This document shows positions 56,530 to 64,000 of a stretch of DNA of 64,000 bases, piece after piece (positions within the stretch are counted from its first letter, which is position 1; the number at the start of each line of letters is the position of its first letter). The notes under the pieces are model-generated. The model saw only the letters and a list, made by a program, of their open reading frames with translations. It did no database searches and had not been told where the DNA came from. Source of the DNA: Paramacrobiotus metropolitanus (lineage: Eukaryota > Tardigrada > Eutardigrada > Parachela > Macrobiotidae); the NCBI RefSeq assembly GCF_019649055.1, contig NW_026570313.1:310001-374000 (forward strand), given 5' to 3'. The position numbers were made by a program, and so were the translations under genes.

Positions 56530-57365
56530 TTATTTCGTCAAAATGGTGACTCCAAAACGCAGACGGTTTTTACTTCTGGGAATGTTATTAGTGAAAAATA
56601 TTTTTCACAGACTGTAGCGATTATATTCAACTCAACTCAATCCATCTCAATCAACTAGGTGTAAATTGAATGAGATTGTGTTGTTGTATGTACATAGTTC
56701 TTGTGTTTCTTTCTTTATTTTACTATTACATCAGATCTGACCAATAAAGTTCATATTATATATAACTTATCTATCGTAACAGATTTTTCATAAATATATC
56801 GATTTGACTTAGTAATTCGGACCGCATGGTCACCGCGGCTTATGCAAAACAGTATCGCAACTTCTCGTCAAAAAATGTTTCCGCGGAATAAATGCTCTAC
56901 CGACTCAATTACACACCTCATCAGCCATCGTACAGTCGGTACTTGTACAGTATTCTGCGAAAATATGATTGCTATTTTGGGAATCTTCTGCAGATGCATG
57001 CTCATGCTTATGCTGGCGTTGCAAAGTGAAAATGCCGGCCCGTGTTTCTAAACCTTTGTTCGTAGAAGAAAGAAACAATTTGCAAACTGAAAACATCGAA
57101 TCAGTTGTCAGCACCATTTTCGCAAAGAGAACATACGCCCAAGTGTTTGTATAATCTGCGTTAAAACGTTTTGGCCAACGCTGACCCTCTGGTGTTCTTT
57201 GTGACATCAACATCGTGTCTTGACATGGACACGGCTGCACGATCTCAATAACGGGCACATCAACACAGCAGACCTCTTTAATTACATAATAATTTTTTTG
57301 CATCAAATAACGTTCATAAGTAGAATAATACAACGGAAAACAATGAAACAATCACCTACAGATAC
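56530..57365. other. no gene recognised
   Basis: AT-rich sequence. A minus-strand frame of 148 codons (57351-56905) lacks a recognisable domain. Confidence 0.35.
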
Positions 57366-57369
57366 ACCC

Positions 57370-57610
57370 CAATCACAACAAGAAGAATTCCTTTATACTG
57401 TCCTGCTCGGGAATCGTGCCCATAACGCATATCGCATTCCTGCGCTGTATCTGTATAGACAAGCGCTGTCGAAAAAACTCTTTAGCGCGTTTCTGGCCAG
57501 TGGCATAATTAGGTAGCTTCCAACCTTGTCCACAAGTTTCTTAGTGCCACCGCTCCACGGTCCGTAAATTTCGAACGCTGCCGCAACGAAACCGTATCGT
57601 GGCATCAGCC
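57370..57610 (-). pseudogene. 3' shard of the REL-type LINE
   Basis: Minus-strand AAAFEIYGPWSGGTKKLVDK, followed in shifted frames by ARNALKSFF and EEFL-like codons, aligns to the last 80 residues or so of the ORF at 16931-18655. It is a 5'-truncated and frameshifted second copy. Confidence 0.8.
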
Positions 57611-57629
57611 AGCTGTGCTTCGATAAATT

Positions 57630-58530
57630 TCCCCTTTCGGCTTGACCTCTTTAATAGCACAGCTGGAACACTATTCGACGAGTTTAGATAATATACAGCA
57701 GCCATGTAACTGAATGACAGCGAACTAAAGATTATTTTCGGACAACACACTGCCTTCCGTTAACTTTATCAACATCTCACCGGAACTAACTACTAAAAGA
57801 AAAATCAAAATACAGAACCATAGTTTCCAGTTTCCTGTATTTTTTAAAGACCTAAGAAACCTGAGATTTTAACATAATTATAAGCAGTATAGGATTTTAA
57901 CGAAAACCCACTTTTTATCTCATTCCCGCGGGCAGATCAAGCTCAGATTTGAACTTAACGGAAGCGGTATGACAGCAACTCCGTCTAAAAAGTTGGAAAG
58001 CGAATGGTCTTCGAGACTGTCTGCAATCCAGCTGACAGGCAGACAGACAGACACACAAACCAGAGTTTTCGACTGGCCTGAAGTACAGAATGCCTGGCTT
58101 CGCTCGACAATAACAGGAGCAGGAAGCCCGTTTAACGGGACTTAATGGGATCATGGGCGCCTGACGCGTAGTGACGGAGAGACCAGTATGGTAGGAATAA
58201 TTTATCTTACCGACCAGACTAAACAGTAAGCCGTAGGGTCTGGGCTAGTAGTGGTCTCAATGTTACGTACTAAATCCGTAAATCAACGCAAACCGAGCGG
58301 CATCTTCGACAGTTTAATTCTCAGCCCCGACGCTGCCAAGATCAGATCAAGGGAGAATTTATCGTTTCTTCAATACTATCCCCGTGTGACTGTTCTACGC
58401 AATAGGCGCATCCGATTAGAAAATCAAAACACATCACAAAAGGTATTAGAAGATATTACTTATATTCCGTCAGTACTTTTGGTTGCCGTTCATTCGTAAG
58501 GTGGAACTGTCGCGCCTGGGATGGTAGTGG
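57630..58530. other. 3' flank of the guanylyl cyclase gene
   Basis: No coding sequence recognised. One GGTTTCTTAGG-like motif occurs on the minus strand near 57850. Confidence 0.4.
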
Positions 58531-58533
58531 CGG

Positions 58534-61500
58534 TTAGGGCAGGAGCCAGAAGGTGCGCATGTCGCCTTTGCCCTGTATATTGTTAGAACGTTGCCGATCA
58601 GTGAATCCGTCAGATTATATCGATCAGTGCGCTAGGAGGTTGTAATGACTGACTAACCTTAACTGACAGCAGTCCCCGCTCCTGCAGCGTGAAGCGGTGG
58701 CCGTGGTTGCTGTCAGCGATAAGGTTGTGGCTAGCTTGGCTGAGGTGGATACGACCGCCTTGGCCGTGGCTGTTCATGCGGGCCGCAACGTTCACCGTAT
58801 CCCCAAACCTGCATTGATCACGGTAAAATATTGCCGCTCAATCATTAATATTATGATCATAGAAGCGCTTATCTAAAGCTAATAATAACAAATAACTGCA
58901 ATTTGTGGAAGAATCTAATGCCGGTTATGGTTTCACACCACATTTGGTAACAAACGCTGCCGTGAATACGTGCATCCAATGACCGGCGATGACCGACGCG
59001 CAGAATCCACGAATAACATGGGGCTTGAGTATATACGGCCACGTACCGTCCATGTGTACTGTACGGTTGCGAACACCACCATGCATATGTGCAGTTGGTG
59101 GCAGTTGCCGATGCTCTGACATCGCATTTTTCATGAGCAATGAGTATAGAAGACCTTCGCTACGGTCCTGTCTGGGTTCTGACAAAGCAGCGAGCCGGCG
59201 TTAGCTGACCTATGTAAGTACTTACAAGCAGTAGCGAGGTACACGTATACCAATCACCCCGGCTGCACAGGCACCTGCAAGAAGTGCATACTGTAGATGA
59301 CATTCCGCTGGATGGTACGCTCGATGGAAGATTTCCACGGACTGCACAACCAGGGGCAGTTCGAATGCCAAGCGTGGCTGTTACCGCGTACCTGAGTGGA
59401 TGCCGCACCGCAATCGCAACGCGACTACATCCGAAGAGCCTTCCACTTGTATCGTTGCGCGGCTGTTATTAATGGGTCTGCTATCGTCAAACACTTTCAT
59501 CAGTTTAATTGCCATCCGACAAATCTCCACGGCGTGCTGATTGTCACCCCGATGCGGAATGCCGGTCGCCGTCTGCAAGAGTCGCTGCTTCTTAGTCTGC
59601 CTATCAATATCTAAGCTAGTTCTGCGCTGAACTTGGAGATGAGCACTAACCATGTAGCTGTCGCGCACCGTCTCCACCTTGTACACATTCATCGCCACGA
59701 TGGCGCCGTCAAAGGCGCTGAATACTGACGTTACAGTGTCGATAACCAGCTCTGGGGGAACGCAGCTGACCCAGTTGACGAAATCGTCGAGGTCGAAAAA
59801 GCAAATGCTGACGCTGGAGAAATACTCCGCCACCATCGCTTCTCCGTTTCGCAGCTGATCTACCACAGACCTGCAAACAAACATGTATGTAGGCTCCATC
59901 TCAAAGACTGTACCGGATTGTGATCAACCTTGGAAGCAGTTCCCTGAGAAGATCGTCGCATTTCTTCCGCTCGCTCTGCAGTTCCTCGGTCTTCAACCGC
60001 ACCGCATCGTTCAAGGTCAGCGTGTACGTTTCGAAGCGGCGAATGATGCTATCGACGATATTGCGGGATACCGGCTGACCAGACACATGCAACCGCCCGA
60101 TGGCGGTCTTCAGCTGCTTGGCGGTAGGGCGCAGGATGGTGTTGGAGTGATGACATCGGCTGGCTAAAACCGCTAATCTCCGTTTGATATCACAATCCAT
60201 CGCGTCGCAGACGTCTTCATCCTCTGCTAGCGTTTCCGCCAGTGTGGACGGTATCTTGTTGGTGGACTGGTGTATGATCAACAAGAAGATCTGGCCAACA
60301 GCGGGAACATCAGCCGATAATGTCAAGGTATCGGTGCAATCAATGGCGTTCACGTCTTTGGTCGATAAGAGAGCATGACGAATGGTGGCGAAGCCGAACT
60401 GGCCGATGCGCAGTGTAAAGCGATCGTCGATGAGGCAGCAGTCCGCGCTGAGACCACCATGCGGTCGCCCGATTGTGCCGTGCAGGTAACTCAGACCCTG
60501 ACATTTGCCACGCAATGAACTATGATTGGGCTAAGGAAAGAGCACGTGCAGTGCGGCGTACCTGTGCCAGATCGCGTGCCATCGCCAGCTGGAAGTCCTC
60601 ATCTAGTTTTGTCAGTTCCAGCAACGTCAACAGAGAGCCGCGCTTGCAGTATCCCGCGAGAAGGAAGACTCTATGCGGCAGGATAGCAATTCCCAGGAGA
60701 GCATTGACGTTAGGATGCTGGTTATGTAAGCAAGCACGCTTTCAACCGTCAACGGGGATAAAGACGACACATAAAGATACCGATAGAGAACAAATGGCGG
60801 TAATGATTAATCCAGCGAACTAACCGTTGCATCAGGCACGATCTGCGCCAGCAAGTGCGGATTTGGCCGGCCTTGGATATCCACCGTCGTCAGCCAAACT
60901 GTGCGTCTTCTCCATAACACCGGATTGGTTACTTCAGCACCGCCCAGAAACAGTCGGGCGTCCAGCTCGTTTGCGCTAATCAGCCACCAGTAGCCGTTAC
61001 GCCGCGCTCGTTTTCTGTAGTAAAAAGTGCCGGTGACTCCAACATGCATGTTTGCTTAGACGAATGGTTCTTACCCATATCTACCTCTCAATCAGATTCA
61101 CAGACAAGAGAAAAACTCACCGTACACCAATGAGAGCCGCACAGGATGCGGTCAAAAGCATCATCGCCATGCCTACAGCGACGGGAAGAGTAATAGTCCA
61201 AACCGATCCAGCCGAGACTGCAACCAGTGCCGCTTCGTTAAGGTGGACGCTGAAAAACGGCACATCACTGGAAACAAGACACCAACCACAAGGCCCTTCA
61301 TCTCCACTAAAGCCGCAAAGTGGAACGTCTAAGGGTAGACTGCCGGTCGGCCAGACCAGCACCGACGTATTTCTCAGCTCGAAGGCGCCGCTGACGGAAC
61401 GGTACACAGCAAATATCTGCAGACAAAACAATGCCCATGCTAAACGTATGGTGCACAAACAAAGGGTAGGCCATGACGGCAGTTACGCTCATATTTCTTG

Positions 61501-64000
61501 TCTGCGGATTGAACATCCATATGTCCACGTCCATGCTGGACATCCCACTGCCGTCGACCCGGACATCGGCATCTGGCAGCTTGAAGGTATGGTTGTTGAA
61601 GAGCGAAGCCAGGTGGTCGCCAGAGCAGAAGACTGCGCGCTGCGCCGGTGTCAGATTGCGGTATTCATCCAGATGGTCGGCCAGGACGCCGCTGATCAGC
61701 TCAAAAGACCTGTAGACGCTGCGCGTTGCGTAATTGCTCAGTGGCTACAAACGTCATGTAATTTAGTTTTCACCCCGATTATTTATTTAAGATTCTGTGG
61801 TGTACTACTTCAAAGTGTACTTATACGTACGGTGCGATACTAACAACTGTTTCTAGTGATTTTAGCAACTTCCTGTTTCCTCGATTCTCCTAGCTACGAG
61901 TGGCTTTGATAGATTCTCCTAGCCTTTGCTATCCAGCTGCTATCGGCTGCGATACAAGTTAGATTACTGTAATAAAGACTGTACGATTGTAGTACAACGA
62001 TACAGATATCACAGATTCTTTTCGCGCATCCTGTGGCCGGTAAAAGAATGATATATACCGTATGTGATCGACAGTAAGTGGGCTGCTGCGCTGCATATTG
62101 CATTTTTAATTTACCGGCTGTCGATATTACGTTCTGGTGGAAGTTCAACAAAGCAAAATGCAGTCGCTGAATGTACGATAAATGCATGGATGCAGCGTAA
62201 ATAAAAACAGCACTAGCAGCGGTAATCGCCATGCAAGAATGGCATCTCACCTGGACTCCTGGCTCGTATGTTATGTTATACAGATCATGGGCCAACTGAC
62301 GAAGTTCACCGTTCAGGTGACGCTCGTAGTCGGTGTTGTCAGATTCATGGAGAATCACGTATATCAGGTTCCAAGTGAGGTTTAACATCTACGGCAAAAC
62401 ACTCTCAAATATCAAGCGTTCTATTCTTTGAGAATCTTAATCGGTTTTCGCTATAATTTATTAAAGTTATAAAATAACCATCTCTCTCTGTAACCATCTG
62501 TATCTTAAAACTATGTAAAATTATATTCTTGTAATCAACAAATATAATCTTAGCGGAACGAATGGTGTAGATAATGCAATCGACAGAGAAGTACAGGAAA
62601 AAATCCTGTTAGATGCTGACCAACGGTGTCGGATTGTTGAACAGAGAGACCTTTCCGTAGTAGCTATTCTGGACAGTCTGCACGTTGAAGAACACCTTAA
62701 TGACAGAAAAGAACGGCATGATCATTCCATCCAGCCGCACAGGCGGTGCAGCAACGATGAAACAAGCAATGACAGCAGGAAACATACGTATTCTCCGTTG
62801 GTCATTCCGAGCTGACTGGCAAGATCCTGCGGAAGTATTCAGCGTGCTTTAAACATCCATTCTAATTTACCTATAGAAGATGCTGCACAGCAAATGTGTG
62901 CTAATACTGCCAGATATTATACAACAAAGTCACAGGCTGATGAGTTTCAGTCAACCCGGCTGGACTGTAATTACTCAGAAAAAAACACTACAGCACTGTC
63001 CAATAACAACAGCGATAAAACGACATACCATTATCAAGTAGGCTACGGATGCCGATGCTCCTAGGATGAAGACTGCAAGCGGAGAACAGAAGTTCTTACT
63101 TTAATTTGCACAAAGATGCTTTTGCACATACTTCCGCCATTAGCACCGTACCATGTGCATGGAACGGTGCTAATGGCTAGTTGCCCAAAACTGTGCTAGT
63201 TGCCCAAAAGAAACTGCTAGTTGCCCAAAACTTCTGGTCAGTAAAAGAAAGAACGTTCGGTACGTCTATGAGTTCGGCTAGCGGCTATGAATTTTTTTTA
63301 ATGTTGTATAGATAGTTTAGTTCACATATGAATTGTTTGCTGACCCCGGCTGTTCGCTTTTGCGCGCAACAAGATATGTGCAATAGACGCGTTGTCGTTG
63401 CCCTGAAAAGGATAGGTGGCGATGGTGCTACTACTGGTGCGGCTATCCTGGAGCGCCAAAACCTTGGCGGCGTCGCAAATGGCGGAGTAGAGGTTGGTGG
63501 TGGCGCGTGTATCCAAGAAGAAGGTCACGTGCGACCAGCCAAAAAAGTTCAAGACGTTCCACAAAGTTCGCGTCAGCCCCTCTGCGCTTCCCGCCAGGCT
63601 AAGCATGTGCGGGGGCGGCAACAAGAGGGGAAGGGAGAGTTGCGGTCCCATGCCACTAAGAAGAATAACAACTTCGGAAACTAGGCCGCTAGACGAATTG
63701 CCGGCTCGAATTCTGCTTACTTAATGAGAAACAAGGCATTCCATTCTGCAAAACAAAAAATTGAGCAGACGGCCCGGTAAACGTAGTAACTGACCCTGTA
63801 TTAACGTAGTAAACTGTTCTTACCTTTGGACAAATACAGCTGCTGCACGTAGTCCACACACGCTGCAGAGAAAACGTGTCTGTCAGCTAGATATGGCCCA
63901 CTTCGTACACTATTCAGTCAGCTATTTAAGCTCCTTCCACAATGATTACACATAACACTTTGGCAAACATCGACTGCCTACTGTTGGTGAAGTAGATGTT
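58534..64000 (-). CDS. receptor guanylyl cyclase (natriuretic-peptide-receptor type), 5' end outside the window
   Basis: Converts GTP to cGMP at the membrane. Placed exons: ligand-binding ANF-receptor fold in about 63740-63335 (SLAGSAEGLTRTLWN, FFGWSHVTFF), 62397-62253 (LIYVILHES) and 61711-61452 (FKLPDADVRVDG). Juxtamembrane and TM are in 61416-61121 (WPTGSLPLDVPLCGF). The kinase-homology domain is in 61014-60825, 60717-60562 (AGYCKRGSL) and 60497-59929 (SYLHG), followed by the dimerisation linker and ELLP. The catalytic domain is in 59870-59651 (FFDLDDF, VYKVETVRDSYM), 59572-59392 (QHAVEICRMAI, CGIHSG), a 49-bp exon 59274-59226 (VIGIRVPRYC), 58808-58658 (FGDTVNVAARM) and 58572-58534 (GKGDMRTFWLLP, stop). 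Both metal-binding Asp positions are kept. One ligand-domain exon (about 62.6-63.1 kb) is not resolved. Confidence 0.88.

Noticed and set aside
61052-61843. 263-codon plus-strand ORF
   Set aside because: Antisense shadow of the guanylyl cyclase juxtamembrane and ligand-domain exons.

Overview
This is eukaryotic, intron-rich, transposon-rich DNA. Genes have short GT-AG introns, and there are solo and paired LTRs, PIF/Harbinger and LINE pieces, many long inverted repeats and two large minisatellites. The gene families suggest a tardigrade (Hypsibius-like): a receptor guanylyl cyclase, divergent rhodopsin-like GPCRs, and an F-box family whose N-terminal domain I recall only from tardigrade proteomes. 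That assignment is inference from memory, not a search result.

Layout. 0.6 kb: a tRNA-like Pol III unit (minus); its sister is at 35.3 kb (plus). 0.97-12.31 kb (minus): copy A of an unrecognised five-exon multi-pass membrane protein gene. Its last exon is split by a young 7.1-kb Ty3/Gypsy-type element (1467-8570) with matching 4-bp target duplications, gag-pol and an env-like ORF, but no integrase. 47.05-54.95 kb (plus): inverted paralogous copy B with the same intron phases. Its intron 1 carries a complete PIF/Harbinger transposon (47773-52403), and two of its conserved Trp codons read TGA. 12.6-14.2 and 30.2-31.7 kb: two inverted copies of an element with a hairpin cap and roughly 41-47 units of a 31-bp repeat. 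14.7-15.1 kb: an exportin-1 (CRM1) pseudogene piece. 16.9-18.7 kb: a 5'-truncated LINE with a restriction-like endonuclease; a 3' shard of the same family lies at 57.4-57.6 kb. 18.8-26.8 kb: nested foldback elements and an old Gypsy relic. 29.2-30.2 kb: a GPCR pseudogene ending in the second array. 31.7-32.3 and 46.0-46.6 kb: two solo LTRs of one family. 33.9-36.8 kb (minus): a complete three-exon F-box gene. A broken paralogue lies at 40.5-42.4 kb with an ORF1-only LINE between its pieces. 38.3-39.4 and 43.0-44.0 kb (minus): two apparently intact GPCR genes. 55.2-56.5 kb: a miniature LTR retrotransposon (TRIM) with LTRs, PBS, PPT and TSD. 58.5-64 kb (minus): a receptor guanylyl cyclase whose 5' end lies beyond the window; its catalytic domain reconstructs exactly from five exons.

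The host genes are mostly signalling genes (cyclase, GPCRs, F-box) standing as separate units. Most of the remaining sequence is mobile DNA or its debris. Several insertions can be read at base resolution because an uninterrupted paralogue or paired target duplications are present.
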